The translations under genes were made by a program, and so were the position numbers. The notes under the pieces were generated by a model. It did not search any database. It saw nothing but the letters and a program-made list of their open reading frames with translations, and was not told where the DNA came from. From Agapanthus africanus (taxonomy: Eukaryota > Streptophyta > Magnoliopsida > Asparagales > Amaryllidaceae), in the NCBI GenBank assembly GCA_030015575.1, contig JASDDO010000026.1, positions 450,965,096-451,029,095 of the forward strand: 64,000 nucleotides of DNA, given 5' to 3'. Below are positions 20,896 through 34,269 of the stretch, in pieces (position 1 is the first letter of the stretch; the number at the start of each line of letters is the position of its first letter).

Positions 20896-23042
20896 TGTAG
20901 GGTTGGCTTAGCACCCTGTGAAGGTTTTGGCAAGCATCAATCATGCTACTTTAAAATTTTTGGGGTGCTAAACAAACCCTAACCAAGATCTTAACTAGAG
21001 ACTTAGGGTTAAACAATATATGTAAACACTTTACATCTAAGTGAATAAGGAATGCAACCTTTGTAGACTGGTCCTTCACTTCAATAGCTCCGTGTAGTAG
21101 TCCCTTTGCTGCGATCACGATCCCCGGACTCTAGAATGGCTCCCATGAAGAAACGAACAAGCATGCTTCGAAGTCTTCGAGGCCGAAGATGATTTACGTC
21201 GAGGAGACACCAGCTCATGCTATCTCTTCACTAATTGTGTTGATTAGTGAAGCAAACACCCGAAACTAAATGGCTAATAGTATAGGATGATGAAGTAGTA
21301 AGTGGGCTCACTTTAGATATATTTTTCTCACAAGTTTCCATCACTTTTTTAAAAAAACTAGCAAGCTTTTCTCACTTGATGAAGAAGAAGAAGAAGAAGA
21401 AGATGGATGAACTCATGAGGTTAGAAATGCAACCATGGGTGAGTATATCATATATCTAACCCTTGTAGAGAGTTAACCATAGTAAGGGGTTAAAGGTTAG
21501 GCCACAAAATATCTTAAGGAAAACAAAGGAGTGGACTTAGTCAATGCTTATCCACAAGCTTCTACAAGCTTCTAGCAATGATTTAATCCACTAATTTGTA
21601 ATTACTTAATGATAAATAAAACCCTAACATAAACCCTAGCATGGTGTAAGTCTCATACATACATGTTGCATGTATAACCTGGCATGTCACAATATTATAT
21701 ATCATATATATAATATTTATATAATATAAGAAAACAATACAATAAACATATATCACATATATGTTAAATGCATCATAAGTGAGAATAATAAATATTTAAG
21801 TGAGCATACAATATATATATATATATATATATATTATTTCATCGAATCAACACTTGATCCGATAACCCGGCTATATCACATATAACCGGCCTATATCACA
21901 TATCGCGAGAATAGAATACGGTATCACATACTCGTATTAATCTCGGTCCCGCACATATCGCATATGTGCTCCTACTCTGTTTCGCATGAACCAGAAAACC
22001 TCTGTATAGGACTCTAAAGACTCATCAATACGCCGGCAATAGGTGATGATCATATCAAACACCCACAAGCCGCAAGCGGTCTGCTAAACATAATGGCCAC
22101 CCGGGTATTGAGCGATTAGAAGATCAACAAGAAAGCCTGCTATAACTCTTGCGAATCTAATCAGTAACACTACCATACAATCCGATCTCTTCGTATGATA
22201 TGTCGCATATCCAGTCTAGGGGTGGTAAACGTCAGACCCCAGTAACCGATTAGTCGTGTCGATGTATGGCTCATAACGGGTCGAGAAACTACTGATAACT
22301 CTTACCAGCAAATCTCTATATCAGCCCTGGCCAGGGACTTCCAGTTCTAGCCAATCGAACACAGCGCAACATCAACTCCCAATATCGGGAGAGACGAAAC
22401 CCCTCCTATCGCTCATTGCCTCCATATGATTCGGGACTGTACCCAAACACCATCGTTTTGCACGCCCTCTTGGACGTGGTAAAGTGGAAATCAAAGCACA
22501 GTGGGAATCACACAAGACTCTATGACGATCTCGGGTCTACAGACTAACCTGTACCAGTGTCACCGGAGAACTGCTATCCGACGATAGGTATAATACCATC
22601 TAGGAGTTCTCGGCGAGTCCGTCCAGTGTACCCAGTCTCCACTGAGCACCCGTATACCTTCTCTGATGTCAAACACCAATGGATATGGGATCATCCATCG
22701 CCCATCATATGGGTCAAGAAGCGTATACGCTAGTCTACTCTGGAGTACCGATGCCTTGTCTCGATACTCCCATGACTAGGAACATTTGAAGGATGTACTT
22801 ATCGACTACCCAGTCCCCACTAGTATGATCTACATCATAGTCCTGGTAGTCAAGTACTCATCCTAAGGGCTTTATCAACATATGATCACAAAACAGTATT
22901 TGTTTACATGTTAAGATAAAGTTCAACCAGATAGCATACTATCATGTCGAGCGAGAAAGTCGTTCCTATATATGTCCAAGCATCCACTACAATATACATC
23001 GCATGTACAGTAATGGCCGCTAGGGCATACATATAACTAACA
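20896..23042 (-). repeat. Element E 3' LTR
   Basis: Read on the minus strand it starts TGTTAGTTATATG (23042) and ends CAACCCTACA (20896). It contains an (AT)n run near 21810-21832 and an ATACATG/CATGTAT hairpin at 21659-21675. It aligns over its length with 57664-59799. Confidence 0.93.
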
Positions 23043-23057
23043 ATCTCCCACTTGTAC
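23043..23057 (-). other. Element E polypurine tract
   Basis: The minus strand reads TACAAGTGGGAGAT directly before the LTR, matching the PPTs of A, B and C apart from the leading bases. Confidence 0.85.
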
Positions 23058-23396
23058 TAAGGCCATCTGTTGTAGTATCCAATACCCAACAATATAGCAG
23101 AGGTTGTAGTATCCTATACTCAACAAATTGTAGAGAAGTCTCTCTAGGGGTAAGGCCTCTGTGAGTGGATCCGCCGTGTCAACCTTCTGGTCTACTCTCC
23201 TAACCTCGATCCCTTAGAGATCAACCATCTCCCTAATCAGGTGATACTTGCCTCAGAATATGTCAGGAACGCTGATGGGACTTGCATTCCTAGGCATAAG
23301 CCACAACTCCATTGTTATCACAATAACAGTTATTGGACGCTCAATGGTAGGAACCTTGTTCATCTTATGAACAAGAAATGTCCAGACAGCCACTTT
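23058..23396 (-). pseudogene. Element E RNase H, C-terminal part (decayed)
   Basis: On the minus strand this aligns with the last part of A's and B's RNase H: AGGGATCGAGGTTAGGAGAG and GGCGGATCCACTCACAGAGG match B's VDSKNNTADPFTKA region. Stops interrupt it. It ends at GGTAG (23397-23401), the TSD of element D, and continues at 31581. Confidence 0.82.
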
Positions 23397-23401
23397 GGTA
23401 G

Positions 23402-26400
23402 TGTCACGCCCCGCTTCCCAGTGTACGGCGAAGTGGGCGCGATGAGGTCCGCTACGTATATACTCAGAAGTACATACGCTAAGCGTATCTAAGCAATATA
23501 AAATAAACACAAGAGACAAGAAATGAAAAGAACAGCAACTTTTATTTATTAACATTCTTTGTACAATACATGAAAGGAAATACAATTGAAATAAAACGAT
23601 GCCTAAACAGTGGCATAACAGGAAATGAAAAGTACTGAAAAGAAAAGTGTACAATGAAACTACTGTGCAGGGTCTTCAGTAAACTGCTCCAAGTCTTCTT
23701 GCGATGGCTCAACTTCTTCCGTGTCCAAACCACCTGACGACATTCAAAGAAGAAAGAAATAGAATGTCGTCAGCGAACAGGTTGCTCGGTAAGTCCCAAA
23801 GATAAGAGGAGAATAGATAGAGAGTAAGAGAGAGAGAGAGAGAGTGGCTGTTACAGTTGTATTACATTGTTATATTATTGTAGTATTGTGTTAATGCTGT
23901 TGTTGTAGCTTGGTACAGAAGGATGCCAGTGTATACGAGAGGGGTCTCAGTATGCCAGAGACCAGGGCAAATGGAAGTACAAGGCTCCGTTATACAACCC
24001 GGAACAACGACAATTGGATTCATGTTAGGTGTCTTAATCTTACCGTCTCGTGCCACCTTTAACACCTTCCGTACCAATCTACCCCTTAAACCCCGCGATG
24101 TCTTGTTTGTATTGTTATCTTGTAAATTGTGTTGGTTGTATGATTGATTGATTGACTGACTGACAGACCGAAACCATGATATCAGGAAACGGTTATAACC
24201 ATAGTGTCATGTAAATGGAATACTGTGAATCATGTAAAAGGAATATATCCATGGTTCGGTTCAGCCAGATTGTATAAACTGATAATTGTATTCATGGACT
24301 CATGTGTTCATATTGAATTGGAAACTTGTAGATTGTGGATTGACTTGAATCATATTCAAGTCAGATTAATCAGACTCAAACCCGAATCAGACAATCAGAA
24401 ATGTGAACGAAGTCTTATAACTGCTAGGGTCCTTAGGGTAATTTATAAACTTGAGGGGTTTTTATGTAAAAATACTTTTATATACTTTTCAAAATACACC
24501 TCAAGTATTTATTACTCGTCTTTAGAGTTGTAGATTTTATGTTGTGACATTTCTAATGAAAATATCCTAGTTTCATAAGTAATGGTATTTATCTGTAATA
24601 TTGATTATTTGAGGTTCATGGTATTTTAGTGTAACCTTTATTCTTTTGTGATTTTTAGAAAAAGGTGGAAAATTTATATTATAATAAAATAGATATTTAA
24701 ATGATAAATATACATATATTTATACAAAAATAGTTTTAATAAATAATTTATATTCCAAAAATCTCATTTTCTTAAGATGTCGTATTTTAAACCTTTCGAG
24801 ACCGAATGCTCCTTGCAGAGGTCTGAATCTCGCACTACTAGCCCGAGGGTACGCGATTAACCGCACGATCCCGAACGGGTTCCCCAAAGATGGGTTGTAG
24901 CGGCACTTTGCAAAGATTGTAAAAGACTAGTCCTTTAGAAAACAGTTTTATAAAATAAAAGGTATTTTCTTGAAAAGTGTAATTTTCCGTATTTTAGATT
25001 CTAGGGTTTCCTAAGCCAACTAGCTTATTTCTAAAAGGTCTAAACGATAAGTCGTTAGAAGCCTCAAATCGCCTTTCACCGCCAATTGTGGCCAGGTAAG
25101 TACAAGTGAGGAGGGAGGGATCCGTTCACGAATCGTGAGGCGGGCCTTTTAAAGTTACCTAAGCTCACTTGCCTAGCCTAGACACCACAAAGTCAGTTTA
25201 GATAAACGATCGATGTCCACAACTTATCGTATTTTCCTAGTAAGAAATATTCACTAAAAGTGTAACAAATCTAAAATCATTAAGAATGGTTTTATGAAGA
25301 TTATGGTATTTTTATGAAAATTTCGTTTTATCGTATTCTAAATTTTGATGATATCATTTTAGGGTTTGCATTTACGTATGGGTGGAGGTAGGTCCTTATC
25401 TCGTGTTCTACTTTAATTGTATAGCAAGTTGAGGGTTAAATGTGAAGTTGAAATATGATGGTATTAAAGTGTAAGAATACGGTAAATTGAAAAGGTTATC
25501 ATTTCATGTGTGAAAACTTATTCAAATTGACTTTTACAAGTTTAATGGTCAAGATAGAGATGTTTATGAGTGATGGAATTGATTAGAAGAAGAAAAAATA
25601 AACATCATGGTATTAAAGCGAAAAAGAATACGATATTGCAAAAGCTGTCATTTCATGTGCGAAACTTTGTCCAAATTAGTTGTTATGTGATTAATAGTCA
25701 ACATGGATAAGTTTAGGTATTATAGAATAGTGACAAGTGAGATTTTATAGAAAAATCTGAATCGGAAATCGGTTTGTTTCGATTTCCGTCGGGTTTCATA
25801 ATTCCGTATTTTTGAGAAGTAGAAAGAAGAAAAGAACGGGACTTACGGGTTTCGATCTATACTAAAGAGTATAGGGGAACTAGGGTAGTGGCCGAGGCGT
25901 TGTTTCGTCGCCGGTTGTTTCAAAGAACATCGCCGGAATTCCGTCAGCGCTTCGCCGTGAACTCGATTTCAAAGTACACCCTTCTTGTAAAAATTTTGAG
26001 AGAGTAAACCTTGGGTTTTGGGATGAGAGGGGAGAGGGTAGGGTGTCTATTTATAGGGTAGGCTAGGGTAGGGTAGGTGAAAGGTTTTATTTTTTTTTTA
26101 AAATGTAAAAATTAAAGAAAAATCATTAAAATTTGTAGTAAATAGGGTGTAATTAAAATTTGGGAACCGATCTATTAAATTGGAGTAAACAGGGGGTTAG
26201 AGAATGCAAAAAGGAAAAACTTTCGTATTGGGGGCACGGCCGTCCGGCCGAGTCCGGCCGGCGGCGCCAGCCGACTCGGCCGATCCCGGCCGAGTCCGGC
26301 GATCGATGGGTCGGGGGTCTCCTGACGTAGGCTCTGGTATACTCACTTTTTAGGGTTCAGTTCAACTTTTGGGAGTTATGGCCTGTGGACTGTTAGGCTT

Positions 26401-26762
26401 CCAAGAATTTTAAAAGAAAAATAATCTAAAAATAATGTGAGGCATGGGATTCGAACTCTGGTGGCTTGGTTCAGCAGTGCAAGGTATTACCAATGAGCTA
26501 CAAGCTCCTTCTTGTAATTATGGTGTTATTTAATTACTTAAAATGATAGCAGCAAGAGTAAATACTCCAAGTATACATTAAATTTAAAGTAATTTCTTGT
26601 ACACTAAAAATAGAGTTATTACATTCTCGTACCTTGTATTAAAAACAAAAATAATTACCTAAATCTTGTGCTCAGGCTAAAATACCCCATTGTGGATTTT
26701 TGAAAAAATATTTGAAAAATTTTGTATAGGAAAAAGTGTATAAGAAAATTAGGGTTGTTATA
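23402..26762 (-). repeat. Element D 3' LTR (3.36 kb)
   Basis: Aligns end to end with 28265-31575. It carries a longer (GA)n run (about 23820-23846) and a GC-rich CCGGCCGAG repeat patch (about 26234-26300), both shorter in the partner. The outer end at 26762 has decayed (minus TATAACAACCC against TGTAAGAACCC). Confidence 0.9.
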
Positions 26763-26777
26763 TTCTACCCTCCTTAT
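26763..26777 (-). other. Element D polypurine tract
   Basis: The minus strand reads AAGGAGGGTAGAA just before the 3' LTR, purine-rich and in the correct position. Confidence 0.7.
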
Positions 26778-26837
26778 AAAAATTTCGTCCTCGAAATTTG
26801 TAAAAGGAAGGTGTAACAGTGCAAAGAAGTTTGGTGG

Positions 26838-28052
26838 CTATAGTATAGATAGTGTATAAAATAACAAGAGATACAAGGGTGAAAAAGGCTTACCGGTGTT
26901 ACCTTGACCTACAGTCTCGGCTTCTACGGCTTCTAATGTGAAGGTCTGTCGCTGTGGTATATTCCTTCTAGCTGGAGGCATATTCTGCCTTTGAGGCCTG
27001 TTTCTCTGTCCTCTAGGCATGTCCCTCATTGCTTGTTGGAATTGGCGATTAGGCTGTGCAGGTGGTGGAGCAGGTAGTGCAGGACGAGTTGCAGGAGCCT
27101 GGATGGTTGGCCGCTGCGGTTGGTTGGTGTGTGTGAGAGATGAATTGTTGTTGTAAGGACAGTTTCCAATGCCATGGTTGGATGCGCCACAAATTAGACA
27201 CAGACCTTTTGCGCGCCTACAGTCCTTCCACGAATGTCCCTTCCTATGGCAATAATGGCAAATTTCTTCAGTTCTCCTGGGTTCAAACGATGGCCTGGAA
27301 GAGACTCCACCTGCCATTTGGTTGGCAGGGCCTTTGACTCCTGCAGACTGAGGTCTGCCTCTTGCTTTTATCACTGCCTCATAACTGCGGGCAGCTTCCA
27401 GAGCATCCTCGTGTGTCAGAAATTTTCCCGTGGCTAGAGCAGCCTGAATCCCCGTGTCCAGTCCTTGTTGGAAACGACGGGCTCTGATATCGTCCGTCGG
27501 TAACAAATGTGCCGCGAATCAGCTTAACATGGTGAATTCAGCGTCGTATTCATCTACCGATTTATCCCACATTGATCCTTGCTGTAGATGAATGAACTGC
27601 TGCTCCATGGCAAACCTGGCAGTCATAGGGAAGTATTTCGCGTCGAACTTCTCGCGAAACGTTTTCCATTCAATAGGCTGCGCAAGACGGCTTTCTTCCG
27701 CCTTCCACCAGTTGCGAGCGTTGTCCGAGAGTTGTAGTTTCGCTACACGGACCCAAGCGACGTCTGGCACTTGTGCTGCGGCCAGATCATCCTCGATACT
27801 TTGAGCCCATTCCACAGCTTCCAGAGGGCTCCCCTTTCCTGAAAATTGCTTCGGATGTAAAGCCCTGAATTGCTTTACCCCCGGAGCATCAGTCTCGGGA
27901 CGGTTCAAGAGTTGTTGTTGTCCTTCGAGAAGGCTGCGGATTGCATCAAATAACACTGTTTGCTCAGTAGGTGGCGCAGGGACAGCTGGTGTGAGAGGTA
28001 GTGCTGGAGGTGTATTGTTGACGTTGGTGCTGGTGTTCTTTGGGGAATCCAT
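26838..28052 (-). pseudogene. Element D gag (404 codons, one in-frame stop)
   Basis: One frame from ATG at 28052 to 26838, broken only by TGA at 27521-27519 (codon 178), in a context where CGA (Arg) is likely ancestral. The N-terminus is a Pro/Thr-rich lead-in. Residues 60-230 are a Ty3/gypsy capsid domain (AVEWAQSIEDDLAAAQ, ARNWWKAEES, TFREKFDAKYFP, QQFIHLQQG, DEYDAEFTMLS). Near residues 265-300 are two CX2CX4HX4C zinc knuckles (CHYCHRKGHSWKDC and CLICGASNHGIGNC), then a Pro/Gln/Arg-rich tail. GAG assembles particles and binds RNA. Near-complete preservation in an element with nothing else suggests gag was kept by selection until recently. Confidence 0.92.
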
Positions 28053-28264
28053 AACCCTGAAGAAAAATTTGGGTTAGGACAGATTCAAGTACATGAAATG
28101 ATAAGATTCAAGGAATAGAAATTTGTAAGATTCAAGAAACATGAATTGTAAAGAATATTTTAGTTGCTGGTTCTTCTTTTATATTGCTTAGGTTGTTCAT
28201 GCAGAACAGAACTGCATGATAGGGTTTCATACAGCTCTGACCTGTATGGGCCACCAACAAAACC
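28053..28264 (-). other. Element D 5' leader with uncertain PBS
   Basis: Between LTR end (28265) and gag ATG. The minus strand next to the LTR reads GGTTTTGTTGGTGGCCCATA and later CAGGTCAGAGC. The latter recalls the initiator-Met PBS but is displaced and altered, so the primer is undetermined. Confidence 0.5.
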
Positions 28265-31200
28265 TGTCACGCCTCGCTTCCTAGTGTATGGCGAAGTAGG
28301 CGCGACGAGGTCCGCTACGTATATACTCAGAAGTACATACGCTAAGCGTATCTAAGCAATATAAAATAAACACAAGAGACAAGAAATGAAAAGAACAGCA
28401 ACTTTTATTTATTAACATTCTTTGTACAATACATGAAAGGAAATACAACTGAAATAAAACGATGCCTAAACAGTGGCATAACAGGAAATGAAAAGTACTG
28501 AAAAGAAAAGTGTACAATGAAACTACTGTGCAGGGTCTTCAATAAACTGCTCCAAGTCTTCTTGCGATGGCTCAACTTCTTCCGGGTCCAAACCACCTGA
28601 CGACATTCAAAAAAGAAAGAAATAGAATGTCGTCAGCGAACAGGTCGCTCAGTAAGTCCCAAAGATAAGAGGAGAATAGATAGAGAGTAAGAGAGAGAGA
28701 GTGGCTGTTACAGTTGTATTACATTGTTATATTATTGTAGTATTGTGTTAACGCTGTTGTTGTAGCTTGGTACAGAAGGATGCCAGTGTATACGAGAGGG
28801 GTCTCAGTATGCCAGAGACCAGGGCAAATGGAAGTACAAGGCTCCGTTATACAACCCGGAACAACGGCAATTGGATTCATGTTAGGTGTCTTAATCTTAC
28901 CGTCTCATGCCACCTTTAACACCTTCCGTACCAATCTACCGCTTAAACCCCGCGATGTCTTGTTTGTATTGTTATCTTGTAAATTGTGTTGGTTGTATGA
29001 TTGATTGACTGACTGACCGAAACCATGATATCAGGAAACAGTTATAACTGTAGAGTCATGTAAATGGAATACTGTGAATCATGTAAAAGGAATATATCCA
29101 TGGTTCGGTTCAGCCAGATTGTATAAACTGATAATTGTATTCATGGATTCATGTGTTCATATTGAATTGGAAACTTGTAGATTGTGGATTGACTTGAATC
29201 ATATTCAAGTCAGATTAATCAGACTCAAACCCGAGTCAGACAATCAGAAATGTGAAACGAAGTCTTATAACTGCTAGGGTCCTTAGGGTAATATATAAAC
29301 TTGAGGGGGTTTTATGTAAAAATACTTTTATATACTTTTCAAAATACACCTCAAGTATTTATTACTCGTCTTTAGAGTTGTAGATTTTATTTTGTGACAT
29401 TTCTAATGAAAATATCCTAGTTTCATAAATAATGGTATTTATCTGTAATATTGATTATTTGAAGTTCATGGTATTTTAGTGTAACCTTTATTCTTTTGTG
29501 ATTTTTAGAAAAAGGTGGAAAATTTATATTATAATAAAATAGATATTTAAATGATAAATATACATATATTTATACAAAAAAAGTTTTAATAAATAATTTA
29601 TATTCCAAAAATCTCATTTTCTTAAGATGTCGTATTTTAAACCTTTCGAGACCGAATGCTCATTGCGGAGGTCTGAATCTCGCACTACTAGCCCGAGGGT
29701 GCGCGATTAACCGCACGATCCCGAACGGGTTCCCCAAAGATGGGTTATAGCGGCGCTTTGCAAAGATTGTAAAATACTAGTCCTTTAGAAAACGGTTTTA
29801 TAAAATAAAAGGTATTTTCTTGAAAAGTGTAATTTTCCGTATTTTAGATTCTAGGGTTTCCTAAGCCAACTAGCCTATTTCTAAAAGGTCTAAACGACAA
29901 GTCGTTAGAAGCCTCAAATCGCCTCTTCACCGCCAATTGTAGCCAGGTAAGTACAAGTGAGGAGGGAGGGATCCGCTCATGAATCGTGAGGCGGGCCTTT
30001 TAAAGTTACCCAAGCTCACTTGCCTAGCCTAGACACCACAAAGTCAGTTTAGATAAACGATCGATGTCCACAACTTATCGTATTTTCCTAGTAAGAAATC
30101 TTTACTAAAAGTGTAACAAATCTAAAATCTTTAAGAATGGTTTTATGAAGATTATGGTATTTTTATGAAAATTTCGTTTTATCGTATTCTAAAGTTTGAT
30201 GATATCATTTTAGGGTTTGCATTTACGTATGGGTGGAGGTAGGTCCTTATCTTGTGTTCTACTTTAATTGTATAGCAAGTTAAGGGTTAAATGTGAAGTT
30301 GAAACATGACGGTATTAAAGTGTAAGAATATGGTAAATTGAAAAGGTTATCATTTCATGTGTGAAAACTTATTCAAATTGACTTTTACAAGTTTAATGGT
30401 CAAGATAGAGATGTTTATGAGTGATGGAATTGATTAGAAGAAGAAAAAATAAACATCATGGTATTAAAGCGAAAAAGAATACGATATTGCAAAAGCTATC
30501 ATTTCATGTGCGAAACTTTGTCCAAATTAGTTGTTATGTGATTAATAGTCAACATGGATAAGTTTAGGTATTATGGAATAGTGACAAGTGAGATTTTATA
30601 GAAAAAACCGAATCGGAAATCGGTTTGTTCCGATTTCCGTCGGGTTTCATAATTCCGTATTTTTGAGAAGTAGAAAGAAGAAAAGAACGAGACTTACGGG
30701 TTTCGATCTATACTAAAGAGTATAGGGGAACTAGGGGAGTGGCCGAGGCATTGTTTCGTCGCCGGTTGTTTCAAAGAACGTCGCCGGAATTCCGTCAGTG
30801 CTTCGCCGTGAACTCGATTTCAAAGTACACCCTTCTTGTAAAAATTTTGACAGAGTAAACCTAGGGTTTTGGGATGAGAGGGGAGAGGATAGGGGGTCTA
30901 TTTATAGGGTAGGCTAGGGTAGGGTAGATGAAAGGTTTTATTTTTAAAAAAAAATTTTAAAAATTAAAGAAAAATTATTAAAATTTGTAGTAAATAGGGT
31001 GTAATTAAAATTAGGGAACCGATCCATTAAATTGGAGTAAACAGGGGGTTAGAGAATGCAAAAAGGCAAAACTTTCGTATTGGGGGCTCGGCCGATCCCG
31101 GCCGAGTCCGGCGATCGATGGGTCGGGGGTCTCCTGACGTAGGCTCTGGTATACTCACTTTTTAGGGTTCAGTTCAACTTTTGGGAGTTATGGCCTATGG

Positions 31201-31575
31201 ACTGTTGGGCTTCCAAGAATTTTAAAAGAAAAATAATCTAAAAATAATGTGGGGCATGTGATTCAAACTCTGGTGGCTTGGTTCAGCAGTGCAAGGTATT
31301 ATCAATGAGCTACAAGCTCCTTCTTGTAATTATGGTGTTATTTAATTACTTAAAATGATAGCAGCAAGAGTAAATACTCTAAGTATACATTAAATTTAAA
31401 GTAATTTCTTGTACACTCAAAATGGAGTTATTATATTATTGTAGCTTGTAATTAAAAACAAAAATAATTACCTAAATCTTGTGCTCAGGCTAAAATACCC
31501 CTTTGTGGATTTTTGAAAAAATATTTGAAAAATTTTGTATAGGAAAAATTGTATAAGAAAATTAGGGTTCTTACA
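28265..31575 (-). repeat. Element D 5' LTR (3.31 kb)
   Basis: Partner of 23402-26762. It is shorter, mainly through loss of roughly 40 bp of GC-rich sequence near 31085 and of GA repeats near 28690. It starts TGTAAGAACCC on minus (31575). Confidence 0.92.
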
Positions 31576-31580
31576 GGTAG

Positions 31581-32194
31581 TATCGTTGGTAGCAATGTAT
31601 TCAGCCTTTATCATCTAGTATGTCACGGTATCTAGCTTGGAACTCTTCCAACATACCGTCCCTGCACTGAGGGTAAAGACAATGCCTGTGACTGACCCTC
31701 AGTCAACCTTATCACTCTGGAAGCTCGAACCAAGAACTTTCTTTTAGTGCTTCTTAAGTACTTAAGAATGTCCTCCACAGCTTTCCAGTGATTCTCCCAA
31801 GATCCGATTGATTCCTGGTCACTACACCTAGTGAGTCATCTACATCTGGTCTGGTACATAACATCGCACACTCTGATAGAGCCTGCTGCCGAAGCATAGG
31901 GTATCCCTTGCATGCGAGCTCTCTCCAAATCAGTATTGGAGAGAGTGATCCATAAGTGGACGAACCACCACGCTTAGAATCTTCCATACTAAACCCCTTT
32001 AGTATGGTGTTGATGTACCTGAATTTGGGACACTCCCAACATCCACTTAGATCTATCTCATAGATCATAATCCATAAGATGTAGTAGGTATCATCCAGAT
32101 CTTTCTTTGAGAATCCTCATGATAAGAGGAGCTTTGACCAAGTGTAGCATAGGAAACCATTTCCTATCAAATTTACGTACAATACGTACAAGAC
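31581..32194 (-). pseudogene. Element E RT end and RNase H start (decayed)
   Basis: The minus strand aligns with B's RT end: RYINTILKGFSMEDSKR against B's RYIDTILKRFCMEDSKR, and CTRPDVDDSLGV against CTRSDVAYALSV, followed by QSDLG...ITGKLWR. Frames shift and stops occur. It is bounded by D's TSD on the left and B's TSD AACCT (32195-32199) on the right, and continues at 51376. Confidence 0.85.
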
Positions 32195-32199
32195 AACCT

Positions 32200-34268
32200 T
32201 GTTAGTGTATATGCCCTAGAGGCCATTGCTGTATCATACTAGTTTGTATATTACTTAATGGAAGCTTGGGATATTCACAGTTGTATAGAAAATCTTTCTC
32301 AAAATGGTAGTATGCTACTTGGTTTGTTTCTACTTTAATATGTGCATGTGTTTCTTTTAGCATATCGCTTATACATATTAGTGGAGCCCTTAGGATTTTT
32401 GCTTGATTACCAGCGTTGTGATGGCAATCACACTTGTAGGGGCTCGGTAATCTACAAGCACATCCTTATACAGGTCCCTAGTCGTAGGATTATCGAGACG
32501 AGGCATCGATACTCCGGAGTAGACTAGCGTATGCGCTTCTCATCCCAGCATGGGAGATGGTCTGTCCCACAGCCATCAGTACGTCGTACTGGAGATAGTA
32601 TGCGGGTGCTCGTTAGGTTACGAGTACACTGGACAGGACTCGTGGGGAACTGTTGGTTGGTACTATACCTATCGTCAAATAACAATTCCCAGGTGACAGG
32701 AGTACAGCTTAGTCCGTCGACTTGACACTGCTACTTCGCCTCGAGTGTGTTCCCACCGTACTTTGATTACTACCCTACCACGGCTCAAAGGAGTCGTGCA
32801 AACAGGTAGTAGTTGGGTGCAGTCCCGAAGCACTTGGAGGCAGTAGCGGTTAGATAGGATTCGTCTCTCCCGCTATTGGGGGTTGATATCGCGCTGTGTC
32901 TAGGAGAGCCATTACATAAAGTCCCTGGCCAGGGCAAGCGAGAATTGCTGGTAGTGTTTCCAGTAGTTTCTCAGGGTGTTTTGGGCTACACTCCGGCACG
33001 ACATGTACCGCCATTAGGGGTCTGACGTTTACCGCCCCCCTAGGCCCGACATGCGATACTCATAGACGAACAGACCGGACTGTACGGAAATTGTCACATT
33101 CAGGCTCAGTAGGAGTTCGGATGGGTTTACCTCATTGGCTTTCTTATCGACATCTACCTGGGGACCGTTACGTACAGCTAGTGCCGCTTACGGTCTGTGG
33201 TTAAACCCACTACCAGCGTAGTGTCGAGTCTTTAGAGTCCCACACAGAGAGTTTCCCTACACTGGGCGAAAGGTGTAGAGGCCGTATGGTTTTACGGCAG
33301 GGCTACGATCACTTACATGCACTTGTGCGCGTATGCTGTTCGGGCAGACAATGCTAGTGGGCTTTGGTTTAAGCCGGATCCTAGTATTGTATGGATGGAT
33401 TAGTTTTGTCTTCTGTGTATTCGCATTCTACGGAATGCGGATGCGGGTGTGTATGCACGGTTGTGAGGAGCGAAGAAGAAGGAGGTGCCTCATTAAGGTT
33501 TTGACCGTTGGTTCGGTCAAAACCATTATGAGATGAGGAAAATATTTACTAATCTTTTTAATGATAATTGAGTTATGGGTAATTGCTTTGACTATTTGAC
33601 CATGCTTGACCATTTGACCTAGTTGACCATTGTTGACTTGGACTTTTCTTGAGAGCACTAGATCCTTCTTTTGCTTTTGGCTTTGGAATAGATTTGAGAT
33701 GATAATGGTCAAATCAATGTAGCCATCAACTTTATCATGATAAGAGATTAGTAATTATTTTGGAGATGGATCATTATTTTCTTCTCATTCTCTCTCTTCA
33801 AGTGAGAAGCTCCCATGGTTCCTTCTTCTTCTTCCTCTCTTGATTTTTCTATAGCTCTCATGTGTTGAGAAAAATAGAAACAAAATAGACAAACATATCC
33901 ACCATCATCTTCTACACAACTTAGGACTTCAAGAATAGCAAACTTGTTGCCTTAGTTACCTCGGCTTGAGGTGGAGCTCGGACTACAGACTCTCGGGTGG
34001 ATCGTCTTCGACTCAAGGAAGCCACGGAGGTGACCAAGATCCGGATTGACCCATGGAGCCTACGGAGACGAGGAGGGTAGCGGAGAAGACCCGAAGGAAT
34101 AGTAGCATGAGGTATAATCTCCTTGCATAGTAGATAGAACCTCATGTAGTTTGTTAGCAATGGTTTGGCAAAGATCCTCAAGTTTTAGTCCATATTACTT
34201 TGTGTTAAAAAAAAAATTTACCTATTCCGCCTCCCCGTAAGCACCGAGGTGGGTAACGTAGACTTACA
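32200..34268 (+). repeat. Element B 5' LTR (2069 bp)
   Basis: Starts TGTTAGTGTATATGCCCTAG and ends GTAGACTTACA. It contains an imperfect hairpin, GGTTTTGACCG...CGGTCAAAACC (near 33496-33524), and a GGTGGATCGTCTTCGACTC stretch related to the matching part of the other copia LTRs. Confidence 0.94.
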
Positions 34269-34269
34269 G

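Larger units (their letters stand above)
23402..31575 (-). mobile_element. Element D: GAG-only gypsy-type LTR element (TR-GAG-like)
   Basis: LTRs 23402-26762 and 28265-31575 flank only about 1.5 kb of interior, which encodes a GAG and nothing else. TSD GGTAG is at 23397-23401 and 31576-31580. LTR ends on minus are TGTAAGAACCC and GGGGCGTGACA. There is no protease, RT or integrase sequence in any frame. This is the architecture described for plant TR-GAG elements, non-autonomous elements that make GAG and borrow a polymerase. The LTR pair is similar apart from scattered substitutions and a few indels. Confidence 0.92.

Noticed and set aside
21806-21834. (AT)n run as a separate microsatellite locus or an origin
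   Set aside because: It occurs at the same place in both LTRs of E, so it is an LTR component whose length varies by slippage.
23253-23654. A 133-codon minus frame rich in Cys, Phe and Leu, with relatives at 28281-28517
   Set aside because: It spans the junction between E's RNase H remnant and D's LTR, so it cannot be an old gene. The hydrophobic look comes from AT-rich LTR sequence.
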